A stretch of 64,000 nt of DNA from Eucalyptus grandis (Eukaryota > Streptophyta > Magnoliopsida > Myrtales > Myrtaceae): NCBI RefSeq assembly GCF_016545825.1, contig NC_052615.1, positions 23,180,520-23,244,519 of the forward strand, written 5' to 3'. Shown here piece after piece: positions 25,586 to 43,689 of the stretch (positions are counted from its first letter, which is position 1; each line of letters starts with the position of its first letter). The notes beneath the pieces are model-generated. The model was not told where the DNA came from. It did no database searches and saw only the letters and a list, made by a program, of their open reading frames with translations. The position numbers and the translations under genes were made by a program.

Positions 25586-27162
25586 GTAAGTGCAAAAAAC
25601 GAAACATATTGTCTTTTTCTTGGTTCTCTCTTTTTAATATATTATATATATAACCATAATCGTCCTATACCAAATTTATTTTATTTTCGTGTTCTATAAA
25701 GAAGCTTACACTAGGACCCGTTAATCAAATAAGTGAATGCATAGAAGGGCTTTTTCTTTTCTTTTTGGGGGGACGTCATTTCCTATCATTGAGGACACCT
25801 AAATTTAAAATGTTCAATTTTAAAGTAGTGATCCTCTATAACATAAGAATAATCGGCTTATTAAAAACTGTAAATTTTTGTGTACATATTAACTTAATAG
25901 AGATTTATAGCACCATAAGCTTGATATTGATGGACAAATGCGAATTTTTGCTTATGCATTAAAAAAAAAAAAAAAAGACAAGATAGTAAGGCTAATATAA
26001 TCTTTTGTCTCGACTATCTCAATTAGTCCATGCATATTCTTATGATTCGTTTGAATTGTGAGAGACGAAAATCTATAAGTTAAATGGAATTGATTCAATC
26101 TTAACATGTCGATGTCGGTCATTCATTTCCCCCCAATCAAGGAGGGACGTAGGAGGGACATGACATTATTCTAATCAATACAAGTACAGTACAAAATTCA
26201 AAGTTGATATGCCACCATGATTGAACTATTCGAGATTTGACTCGGCTTCTAAGTCAATTGCTTGACCTGCATTTGGCTTGCATTTCTTAATTTTGTGTGT
26301 TTCCACTAGTCTCGATGATGATGTAAAGTCTTGTGTTGGGTCCAGCTGCAGGCACTGGGACTGGCTGCGCAGAAAAGCTTGCTCCGAGGAGATCATTCCA
26401 CGCAATCCCATTTATCATTTTAATCTCCTTTATTTTAAGGTGGTGATTTATATTTTATATTTTATATATTTTACCTGTATCATCTATTTTTCTTTGTTTT
26501 GTATTGTCTCTAGAGTTCACGTGTATTTCCCAATGGCTCCACATAGAAATCGCTCGCATCAGAAAATAAACAACAGTTCGTGTAATCCCTCTAGTCGTCG
26601 TATGTACTTATGTGCCTGCTGCTCTTGCCTTTCTGCTTGTTTTCGCAATGGCGAACCTAACCAGATTCGATTCAATGGTGATGCCGATGTAGTTGGTGAG
26701 GCGTTGCCTCGGAGCGTCTTGTGTTCTCGAACGCCCTTTTCTCGATCTAATGCCAACTTTGCTTCATCGGAGGGGTTCGTGGTTAACTTTAACGACTTAT
26801 TTCGTATGTCGAGATGTGTCTCTTTGCCCGTTTCGGTTACTCGGCGCCGACTGCTAATGAACAAATTCAACACGTGCACGTACACTCAAACAAACGAACT
26901 ACTTTACCAATCCTTTAGTCATAAGCAGGTTTTTTAATCATTCTTTACCCATGCGGCTTTATAAATTTATTAAGAAAAATGGTTTTGGAATATCTCTGGA
27001 CCATTAGATGAGCATGAACTTTTTGGTGGCTGTTGGTAACTTTTCATTGGAGCAATTTGGATTATTTCGAGCGTTTTTGCTTGCATCTCCTCTCTCTCCT
27101 TCACTCCCTCCCTCCTTGGCCAGTCCAACTTGCGCTACTAGCCATTCCTAATCGTGGGTGAA

Positions 27163-27198
<36 letters not shown>

Positions 27199-27950
27199 CT
27201 TTCTTTTGGCCTTTATCTCTATTGCTTTTGTCATCTTTTTGCATAGTGCTAAAAGCATGATGCCGATCCAAACACGATCGTCGATGGAAACCACTCCGCT
27301 CATATAAGTTCCGCTCGAACTTTTTGTATGTGTAAAAATTTTGGTGATTGCTGTTGTTTGGTTTCCTGATTTCATATGTGGGACTAGTAGTAAAGAAACA
27401 AAAAATGATGTATATTCTTCAATACGACTGAAATGTTCCGTGGCTAATGTTATAGGACTAGTGGTGATAGTGGAAACGCAGAAATATTTTTATAGGCACC
27501 GTTGAGAAAATGATATTAGCTTTTTTCTTTTTTTCTTTTTGATGATTTGCATTTACTAACTTGCATTGATCCAACCGTTAAGGACCTCCCTGTTCCTTTT
27601 CTTATGCATTGATCCATGACCTCCCTGTTCCTTTTCTTTTGCATTGATCCATCCGCTGGAATTGCTTACTTTACATTTGCTACGATCATCTTTTACATCA
27701 AGTCTAGCGAAACCCAAATTATTGGAATACTTCATCCAAAGGCGAGAATGCTCGACAACATCCAGCCCCCTTGGCAAACTACAAGCAACAGCAAACAAGC
27801 CGCCATCGACTCCAAATTGCCCGAGATCTCAAAAGCGAAACCCAAATTATTGGAATACTTCATGCGAGCGGTCTCATGAAGAGATAAAGCGGTGGCTCGA
27901 TCCACAAAACCCGTTCCAAAAACCCGTGAAAATCTTCTTTATCTTTTCCA
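25586..27950. other. Unassigned DNA downstream of the WAK-like exon
   Basis: No following exon of the WAK-like gene was recognised. A 219-codon plus frame (26278-26937) and a 108-codon minus frame (26559-26885) overlap, and neither resembles a known family. A 37-base T run is at 27167-27199. At 27560-27650 a phrase GACCTCCCTGTTCCTTTTCT is repeated, and CCCAAATTATTGGAATACTT occurs twice (27712 and 27840), so local duplications have occurred. Confidence 0.4.
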
Positions 27951-28835
27951 GTGGCCACAACTAGCCAGCTGGCCTAACCCGCCATAGGCGATGCTTGCCA
28001 GGGGAGGGTGAGCCCTAGCGAGGAGAGACCTCACCCAAGCGCGGCCCGGCAAGGGTCTCCTGGGTGAGGCCGACCCTGAGGCAGACCTGCGCCCAAGCCA
28101 AGGCGGCCTTACCGGGTGATAGCAACACCGAATGAGGCCGCCCTAGCCTGGGCGAGGGCCGGCCTCACCAAATCTAGCAAGGGGAGCCCTCGTTGGGGCT
28201 CACCCTCACCCAAGCAAGTGTCCACCTTGCCATATCTAGTCTAGGCGAGGGCTCCCTCGCCAGATCTAGCGAGGCTAGCCCTCACCCAAGCCAAGGCAGC
28301 CTCGCCCAGCATCACCAACACCCAACCGACGCCTAGGAAGGCCGCCCTGGCCTGGGTGCAAGTCAACCTCGCCAAGTGACCCTTCCCGAGCCACGCCTAG
28401 GGGAGGGCTCCCCTCATCGAGGCTCGCCTTTGCCTAGCCAGGTCTCGCCTGTGGCGAGCGAGGCCGCCGCCCTAGCTCAGGCGAGGGCCGCGAGCCCTCG
28501 CCCGGCCGGTGGATGACCATCACCGAGGGCTCGCGGTTGGTTGGCCATCGGAAAAGGCAAAGAAGAAAGCCAAAAAGAAAAGAAAAAAAATATTTAAAAT
28601 TCAAAAAAGTATTAAAATATTATTAAAAATTATTCACATTAGCGCCAACGGTCCTACGTGGTACCGTTGGCGTCCATATTGATATTTTCCAGTCAAAATT
28701 GATCAAATAGACTTAATTGGTAAAAAAATGAAAAGATTTATGACTAAATTGATCAAGTAAGAAGATTTAGAACTCAATTGGCAAAAATGTAATAGATTTA
28801 GAACTTTTTGAACAATTTTCCCTATCAAGGGCAAG
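27951..28835. mobile_element. Partial foldback element: GC-rich core plus right arm
   Basis: The stretch 27960-28530 is a GC-rich array of GCGAGGGC, CTAGCGAGG and CTCGCC units, related to the cores at 15.95 and 17.68 kb. It is followed by an AT-rich arm (about 28655-28835) ending GAACAATTTTCCCT. The same arm is found at about 49845-50075. A matching left arm is missing, so this element is truncated. Frames inside it are compositional artefacts. Confidence 0.6.
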
Positions 28836-31249
28836 AACTTTGCAATGAATGAGATTCTCAATTTGTCGTTAGCTTTCTATTGGGTTATTTGAAGAAAATG
28901 GAAAGTTACATTGAGTTGTCATGAACAAAATTCAAATGTCATTCTCAAAGCAAATTATCTTGTGTAGCTCGTCTTTCAAGATTAAATACGGGAGGTGGCT
29001 CTGCACAGTGACGATGGCCTGAACAACCACTTGGGCAAGCACAGGGGTGGCAACGGCGAAATTGTCAACCAAGTAGTGAGGCAGTGACAAACTCGACAAC
29101 TTTGTCACATTGGACGAGGATGATAAAAGTTGGAGAGAGAGAGAGAGAGAAATGGTTAAGGTTGTATAATGTTGCATTGTAGTGACTACGATCAAGATTG
29201 GTGTATTCTAGCCGAATAGAGCATGGAACTAGCCCCACCCAACACAAAAGCTATGAAGCTGCTATAAGAAAAATGAACTGTACTTTTCGGTCAAACCCGA
29301 AATAGTATATGAAATTCTGAGAATTATAAGGACAAAAATCCACGTCATTTCAGACAAGCTATCACAGATTTCAGGCATCTAATCAGTTAAACAAAAAATT
29401 AAGAAACTAAAACGAGACTCGTTCCAATAAGAGCTAACCCATGCGTGACGCTGGAAGACGGTCATCCCAAAGGGCTCAAACTCCAAAAGAAGCCAATACA
29501 ACTTATTGCAAGACCAATGAGTTTGGCAACCATCTTTGGAGGGTTGAGAATGACAGATGAGCATACCCACCAGAGAATCGAACTTGAACTAGCCGGTTTG
29601 AGCCAATTTTCAGGTGGAGCCAAGATCAATACTCACCCTTAAGCAAGACCAAGTGGTAAAAATTTCATTTCTTAGGATTTTTGGTTTATGGTCGAGCGTT
29701 ATTGGCAATCTTGAATGTGTTCTCCCTCACGTTGACCTGGTCCATGTCCATTCATGATTTTTACTCGTAAAACGCTCCCACCAATTTAAGCACGAAACCA
29801 GTGGGTAAACACCAAACTCTCTTAAAGCACACATGATCGGGAGTACTTTTTCTTTTTCTTATTATATATCTATATCATGCTTGATATGTATGATATTCCC
29901 AGAAAAAAGAAATTTCTAAAAGCAAAATAAGAAAAGAGTTTCCACACAACCATAGGAAGCAATTCAAGTCGATAGAATTTCATTTATTCTCTGAGAACTC
30001 ATTAAAATAATTGTTGAATTGCCCCTATAGGATTCAATATTTAAAGGTATGCGCCTTAAGCTTACATTGCACATGTTGCCGTGCCATAATGATTAGAACG
30101 CGTCTAATAGGCATTTTATTACTACCTACATTCCTATAAAATCTTGCAATCAAATAAGCTTATAAAAATTCAAACTAATGATCACAATATGAAAATATAC
30201 ATCAACCACATGTAACTTGTTCAAAAATATTTCTCATATTTGAAGATTACCACGATGACTACCCATGTCAAATTGCAAATCGGTTGGATCAATGTGTAGC
30301 CCTGACAATATACATTATACACATATTAAAGCCGTTTCAAGCACGAATTAACTTACATATTGAAAAGTACAACTAAAGATAATGAAAATGGGATCTATCC
30401 AATAGATTCTGCAAATCCACGTATTGAAAAGTACATAAAGAAAAGAAAATTATGTGGAAATATTAGTTGAAAAGTAATACCAGCACAAAGGAAATGATTA
30501 TATAATGAGGAGAAATAAACAAGGTTGGGCTGGTGAAAAGAAATCCGCAGGCACTCTCTAGACTCTCACCTCTCTTCATGGCGCAAGATGAGGAACTTCC
30601 CCTTACAGTACATTGTAAATAGATAGATGATGGAAGCTTTCATCAAGCATTTTAGCTGAAAATACAAGGCAACTAGAAAAGGAATAACTGTTGATACCGC
30701 CCGAATAACATCAATGGCAGGCTTGTACCTGTTGAATCTCTCATGGGCAGTTCTCTACAAAATTACACGACAATTTTATGGAAAGACGAAAGACGAGTGA
30801 TCACCAACCATGCAACAGCCAACATGATAAAGCAAGAGGCCGGAGGTGGATATTCAAAGGATCCAGTCGATCACGCAGCAACCACCTTCTAGCCTTCTAT
30901 TGGCTTAGCTGCCGCCCCAATGTTATCCCCAGAACAACTCAGATCTCTTTTCTTGTCGCACAAGATATTGACTTTTGTCTTTATTTAATTGACATCAAAA
31001 TTGCATTGCCTTGAATGAAAAAGTCGCCGAATCAGTTGAAAAGAAAGACCTCATCCTTTATGGGATCAAACACATGCTTGCTGGCACATAAATAGCCCTC
31101 TTTCAGCTTGTTGCTTGGGTTTTTATTTCCTTATTTCACAGTACATAGATATAAATTGAAAGTGAAAACGGTAATGGGAACAAAACTATCTAAGAATGAA
31201 TCACTTTAAATGAAAATGTTGTGCTCTTACATTCCTTGAAATCATCTTC
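28836..31249. other. Intergenic, 3' side of the fusion gene
   Basis: I see no confident gene. An 87-codon minus frame at 28932-29195 contains a plausible non-repetitive segment (YLVDNFAVATPVLAQVV) that I cannot assign, with a GA run near 29135-29152. Stretch 29.3-31.2 kb is AT-rich with only short frames; 31.0-31.25 kb should contain the fusion gene's 3' untranslated region. Confidence 0.4.
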
Positions 31250-38149
<6,900 letters not shown>

Positions 38150-38510
38150 CCTCGGCGGCTTTGGATTGGCTCCGAGTTCCTTCTCGAGGTTTCGGGGAAT
38201 TTTTGGCTCGGGAATGTCAGATGGAATCCATGGCGACTGGTGGTGCGCCGGCGGGGTGGGGACTGAGGTTTAGGGTTTACTACTGCCAGGCGACGCGGCC
38301 TAGGGAGGCGGAGACGAAGAGCCGATGAGACCGGGGATGCCTGAGCTACGGGCGGTCACGTATCTTTGAATGACGGACCAATGAGTTCCTCCGAAAATCC
38401 CTCGATTACCCGGTTGGTGATAGCGGCACGCGTTTCGTCCATTTTATGTGAATAAGGGTATAAACGCATAACGCAGCATATAGCATGTGGAATTTGGCCT
38501 AATATATAGT
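38150..38510 (-). promoter_or_regulatory. 5' leader and promoter region of the uS2m fusion gene
   Basis: Only 361 bases separate the start codon from the target duplication and left end of the Mutator-like element. The first 130 bases are GC-rich and leader-like. I see no clear TATA box, which is usual for ribosomal protein genes. Any promoter element farther upstream is now displaced by 9.5 kb. Confidence 0.5.
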
Positions 38511-40050
38511 AGGGATATGTTCCGTAGAAGTCCCGTAGAAGTCCTAAAACTTGTTAAGAAAGTGCAATTGAATTCTAAAACTTACAAAAAATAATGAAAT
38601 ATTAAAATTTGTCAAGTTGGTTCAATTAAGTCCTTCCGTTAACACCGTTAATTTATACTAACGAAAATTGCTAACATGGCTTATTTTAATGCTTTCTCTC
38701 TCTTACGTGGCAACTAGGCAAGGAAAATTGTCTAAATCAACAAAAAACATAGTTTTGGATATTGCTCATTATTCAAAACGACAACATATCCTCTTCTTTT
38801 TTTACATGCCACTAAAAAAAGGATAATGCTTTATCTCTCCCCTTGCATTTTCCTTCCATCCCTTCTTCCCCGTCCTAATCAACCCTTCCTTTGTATGAAT
38901 CCTAAGCCCTAAATCTTGACGCAGATCACAATTTGGTGCCTCGCGAGTTGTAGTTCTTCGTCAAACGCAAGTGCGAGTATGTGCAACACTCATCCCACAA
39001 GAGCCTTAGTGGTGGATCGAGCGGCGTCAACAATGGAGGCAGTCACTATGACTGAGCCACACTTCTCCTCACTCGTCTAAGCTAGGTTTGTATCTTTGTC
39101 GTCTGTAACTTGTTGATTATGAGATTTTGGGTTTTTAGTTTTTAAAATCTAAGCCCTAAATGTGATATGTGTGCCAATTATCCCCAAAATTTCATTTCGA
39201 AACTTGAATGATATCCGTAAATCTTGCGATTTAGTTGTCTGTCATTAAAGTTTTGAGCCTACCTTCTATTATAGGTCCCTGTTAAATTAAGGTATTTAAA
39301 ATAGCACTTTAGGATTGAAAAATAGAACATTTTGGGAACAAAAGGTGAGTTTTACTATGGCAAGTTTTGATTGTTTCCAATATAAGATTGATTATGTTTT
39401 GTTGAAGGCATTGTCACTTACATAGAGTACATGAGTATGTGCTTTGCTTTGGTGATACAATTTGATTATGAAAGTTTGGATATTAATCTAATAATTGCGA
39501 TCATAGTCTAGTCAGCAAAGCTTGTAATTTTATGTTGTAGACTTTTAGCCTTTAGATTAATGAAAATATGCAAATGTGCTAAGTGCATTGAACTTGTGAG
39601 TGATTATAATCTCTATGAACTAGTTTTGCAGCATGAAAACTAATTGTAATATTGGAAATTCAGTTTTAGGTTTCAGTTCTTTAGTTTGCTAGTTTTCTCT
39701 TGCCTTGCTACGTGATGGCTAGATCTTGGTACATGCAAAGTCGTAGGAAACAGGTACACCGTTCTGTTTCACTTGAGTGAATAATTAACTTGATGCTGAG
39801 AGCATTAAAGATGACTTAATGATGAACGAAAGATGTGGTTTCTTTATCTTATGTAGACCATGAATTAAATAATGTTGCATCGCAACTAATCAGAAGAGTG
39901 TTGATATTACGTCGCAGGATTGCTCAAAGATTCATGTGTTGGGGTAAACAAAAGAATGAAAGAAGAAAGAGAAGATGCACTTTTCAATTAATTGCAAATT
40001 TCCCCAACTTGGTGTCTCTTGCAGTTGCAAAAAGCTCCCCATCCTAAATA
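38511..40050 (+). repeat. Left terminal inverted repeat of the Mutator-like element
   Basis: It matches 46375-47996 in inverse orientation almost throughout. The shared 70-codon frame near its inner end (39835-40047 plus; 46378-46590 minus) differs at only a handful of residues. It contains an 11-bp local duplication (CGTAGAAGTCC twice) at its very start. Confidence 0.9.
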
Positions 40051-40880
40051 AGTTGAATGTTGTTGGTGCTTAATGTATTCAAACAATTTCTCTCATTACT
40101 CAAGATACTTTTCAATGAATTAACTTGTCTTTATTCTCCTATGGTGTAGGTTTTGCTAGTTTGCAATTGTCATATGCTTTTTTCCGGAATCAGATTCACT
40201 TTATCCTGGCGATGAAGATGCATCTTTGTAAGGCAATTAAAGACAAAGCGATGACGTTCAAGCATGTCTTGGATACCCCGACGAACAGAAGGCTGCAACA
40301 GAGCTGGAACTTGAGTCCGTCTATCTTTGATTGATGGAGGGTCTTTCGGTCTAGTTGAGTCTTTGTTGTTTAGGTTTCCTTGTTTAGTTTTCTTTGCTGC
40401 TCTTTGGATCCATGGCACCCCTACACTCTCTTTCGACTTTGGTCGCCTTGAGTGTCTGCTTTCTGTTGGTGCAGGTGTCTCTTGCGCTTGCAAAAAGCTC
40501 CCCATCCTAAATAAGTTGAATGTTGTTGGTGCTTAATGTATTCAAACAATTTCTCTCATTACTCAAGATACTTTTCAATGAATTAACTTGTCTTTATTCT
40601 CCTATGGTGTAGGTTTTGCTAGTTTGCAACTGTCATATGCTTTTTTTCCTAATCGATTCACTTTATCCTGATGAAGATGCATCTTTGTAAGGCAATTAAA
40701 GACAAAGCGATATTCAAGCATGTCTTGGATACCCCGGTGTAACTTGGTCCGTTATCTTTGATTGATGGAGGGTCTTTCGGTCTAGTTGAGTCTTTGTTGT
40801 TTAGGTTTCCTTGTTTAGTTTTTCTTTGCTTTTTCTTACTCCAACCCCTACACTCTCTTTCGACTTTGGTCGCCTTGAAA
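40027..40880 (+). repeat. Imperfect tandem duplication of about 460 bp inside the element
   Basis: The segment beginning TTGCAAAAAGCTCCCCATCC recurs 463 bases later and both copies run to GACTTTGGTCGCCTTGA (about 40438-40455 and 40861-40878). Copy two carries several small deletions. Copy one abuts the inner edge of the left inverted repeat. Confidence 0.88.
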
Positions 40881-40953
40881 TTTTCTTGTAAACAAGAAGA
40901 ATGAGGGTAACAACTTCTAATTAAGTGGTGTAACTCCTAATGAGGTCGAATAA

Positions 40954-41370
40954 GAGTTAACCTACTATTGTGGTCTTTGATCACCTCTTCTTATTGCAAA
41001 AACAAAGAGAAAGGCAGGAAGAAGGTTTTGTGGATGTGCTAAGTTTGATGGTTCAGGTTGCTGCAATTTCTTCATGTGGGTTGACCCAAAAATACCGGAT
41101 CAAGCAAGGGACATGATAGTCGACCTCCTTGAAAGAAATCAAGCACTATCGAAGTCAAGCCAATCCAAATGCGACAACGATTATGTGAGCTCACTAATAG
41201 CTAAAATGAAGGTGCAAAAGGCGAAAAATGAACTTTTAAAGGAAAAGCTTGCACGAGTAAAGAAAGGAAAGACGCTCTATCAATTGGCATTTTTTCTATG
41301 CATGTGTTATATCATTATGGGGATTATATTTAATGTGAAAGATAGTGAGAAGTTTCTAAGTCTTCCATAG
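40954..41370 (+). pseudogene. GRF-type zinc-finger protein remnant with coiled coil and C-terminal membrane helix
   Basis: The frame reads YYCGL, a TGA stop (40978-40980), then SPLLIAKTKRKAGRRF, CGCAKF, GSGCCNFFMWVDP. This is the GRF zinc-finger pattern (CxCG, GRxFxGC, CxFFxWVD), with the first zinc cysteine replaced by Tyr and the stop inside the finger. After it come a Lys/Glu-rich predicted coiled coil (AKMKVQKAKNELLKEKLARV) and a hydrophobic helix (FFLCMCYIIMGIIF). The native protein would be a small nucleic-acid-binding, membrane-anchored protein. From the ATG at 41074 only the C-terminal 98 residues could be made. It lies convergent to the transposase and was probably captured by the element or is its second gene. 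Confidence 0.65.
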
Positions 41371-42482
41371 TACCTTGTTTCTAAGTTTGTATTTAATTGC
41401 TTTATTTCGATTCTCTTTTGTCCTGTAAAATTAGGAAACTCATGTTGCATGGAAATGTAAAGAAGCTTAATTCATTTCGTGTGTTCTTTCACATCCAATG
41501 CAAGAGCACAAACTAGAAACTTTCATTTAGTGAATGCTATTTGGATGAAGATGTTTAAATGTTCCATCAAAGGAAAATTTATTACTTAACATTGTTTATG
41601 TTAAAGCCTTGTTTGTCGGATGCATTCTCATTGAGCCGTGAGCCATCATTTTCTAAAGATTTAGAGGCTTGTTTGCCTTTTTCACTAGCTTCTACTCACA
41701 AGGAAGAGCATTGGTAGTGGCCAAAGTCTGAAAATTTGAGTCATTTATTAACATTGACACATAAATACAAAAGTTAAATGCATAATCTTTATAGAGAAAG
41801 CCATTTTTAAATAATTTGTGTAAGGCAAGTAACTTGAAATTTTAATGTATTGTGTCCACTTTCTATGCCTATCTAGTAATAATCTACTTTCTAGTGTTTC
41901 AAAGCCAAAGCATCTAGTTATTTTGAAATTTCCACTCAAATGCTCACATCTAAGTTTTCTGCCTTTTTGGATGTGCTATACTGCTTTACAAGTCTTACCT
42001 CCACTCTTATGTTGGACCTCCCTTTGGTGGAATTATAGCAAGTAGATGATGCATTCTGTGCATTATTGATGAGTTTAACATGTTGGACCTCTCTTGATTT
42101 TCTCATTTCCTAGGTACCTGATTTTGAAGTGGTAAAGCTGCTGCAACAACATAAGTTATTTTGCCTTTGCAAGAGATTGAGTTATCTACTCTCCACAAAA
42201 GGATCTTCAAATAGTAAATCAATGTAAAACCACTTGCAAGAGATTGAAAGATTGAAGCATGAGTTATCCGAAAAGGATCTTGAGATCTCTATTCTCCATA
42301 AGATTGTGCAACAACATAAGGAAAAAGAGTTGCGGAGAAAATCAAGGACGGGTTTTTGCCTTTGCACCATAATGGTGCAGAAATCCAATTTTGGGCAATG
42401 ACGTCACTATGTGGACCATTTAATTGATAAGTTAGGGTTTTTTTTTTTTTTTTTTTGCTTGTTTTTGTTTTTCAGGCTTGAG

Positions 42483-42539
42483 AAATCATCTAGGTGTTAC
42501 TTCTTACCCAAAAAAAAAAAAAAATCATCTAGGTGTTAC
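42483..42539 (+). mobile_element. Minimal poly(A) retroposed insertion with 19-bp target duplication
   Basis: A 19-base insert, TCTTACCC plus 11 A (42502-42520), lies between two perfect copies of AAATCATCTAGGTGTTACT (42483-42501 and 42521-42539). It is an extreme 5' truncation left by LINE-type machinery. Confidence 0.8.
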
Positions 42540-43203
42540 TACTGCTTTGAAGAGAAATTAGTTGCCTCTCAAAGCTTATTTCTGTGTTTTGGTTTTTCTT
42601 TTTTTCATAGAAAACTTCAAATGAGTTTGTATTTATGAAGTTTTCTCTATCAAAAGACATACTTAAAACTATGTTGTTTCATCACCCCTAATGTAAAGAG
42701 CATATTAATTATGTGGGTACGGGGCTGATCTTTTCACTATGTTTGCTTGTTCTTGAGCCATGCTTCATTTAGAAAGTGACGGTCAATCGAGATGGAAGAC
42801 CTCATACGATTTGCATGGTTTGAAGTCTTAGAAATTTCTTGTGGGCTGTTATTCAATGCATTGATATGCCTTTTGGAAATGGCGAATGCTTAAGACATGA
42901 CCAAGGTTTGTTTTCTAAAGATCACTAAAATGTGAAGTAATTATTCAACTCTTGGCCTCCTAATTTTATTAAGACCATTGCAGTGGAATATTTATCTCGG
43001 CCTTTTTGAGGAGACAAAGTTATGGTTACATCATAAGAAAAAGAAAAAAATGTAAGGAAAGCAAGAAGGTAATTTCAATGTGACATTTGAAACTTAATCG
43101 TAAGCAATTGAGAAGAATAGGAATTGAACCCGACAGGGATGAGAAATATATGAATGTAATAAATATGCAAGGAAGCCTATTAACCAATTCTTCTCAAGTT
43201 TAG

Positions 43204-43430
43204 ATGCTCTTGTCCTTAATAAGAGCTGAAGTATCATGTATTGGTGCACATCCTTTTGCAAAAGCATTGGTTGGAGTATCTTCAATTCATACACTAGCTT
43301 TCGCAAAAGTATTGGCAGAAGTATCTTCTACTGGTGCATTAACTTCTATAAAAGCATTGGCTGAAGAATTTGTTTGCTCACTATTATCTTGTACAAGTGC
43401 ACTAGCTTCTGCAGAAGCAATGACACGGCC
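43204..43430 (-). repeat. 45-bp tandem repeats at the transposase C-terminus
   Basis: On the plus strand the unit reads GCATTGGTTGGAGTATCTTC and recurs as GTATTGGCAGAAGTATCTTC and GCATTGGCTGAAGAATTTG, 45 bases apart. On the minus (transposase) strand the units would encode 15-residue repeats (Ser/Ala/Asn/Thr-rich). Unit length divisible by three suggests the repeat was once translated. Confidence 0.65.
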
Positions 43431-43689
43431 TTTGGATCATTCTTTAGCCAAAATATATATCCATCATTAGTAAATCAAAACCTTCACATTTATAACTTAC
43501 AATGCATGAATCTATCACAAATTACTTGTCTTTTTTTGGGCCTTGATCCACTGGTCCACTAGAATTGGCTTAAGATTGAGCATAATGTTGAGCTTCAGGT
43601 GCATTTGCATGACCCTAAAAAGCATATATTAAGCATTCATGACAAGACAACAAGCTTAGAATCAACAAAATCAATTAGTTAAGAAATAC

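Noticed and set aside
24782..25607. Minus-strand frames opposite the WAK-like exon
   Set aside because: Compositional shadows of the GC-rich sense exon, which carries the recognisable cysteine-rich domain.
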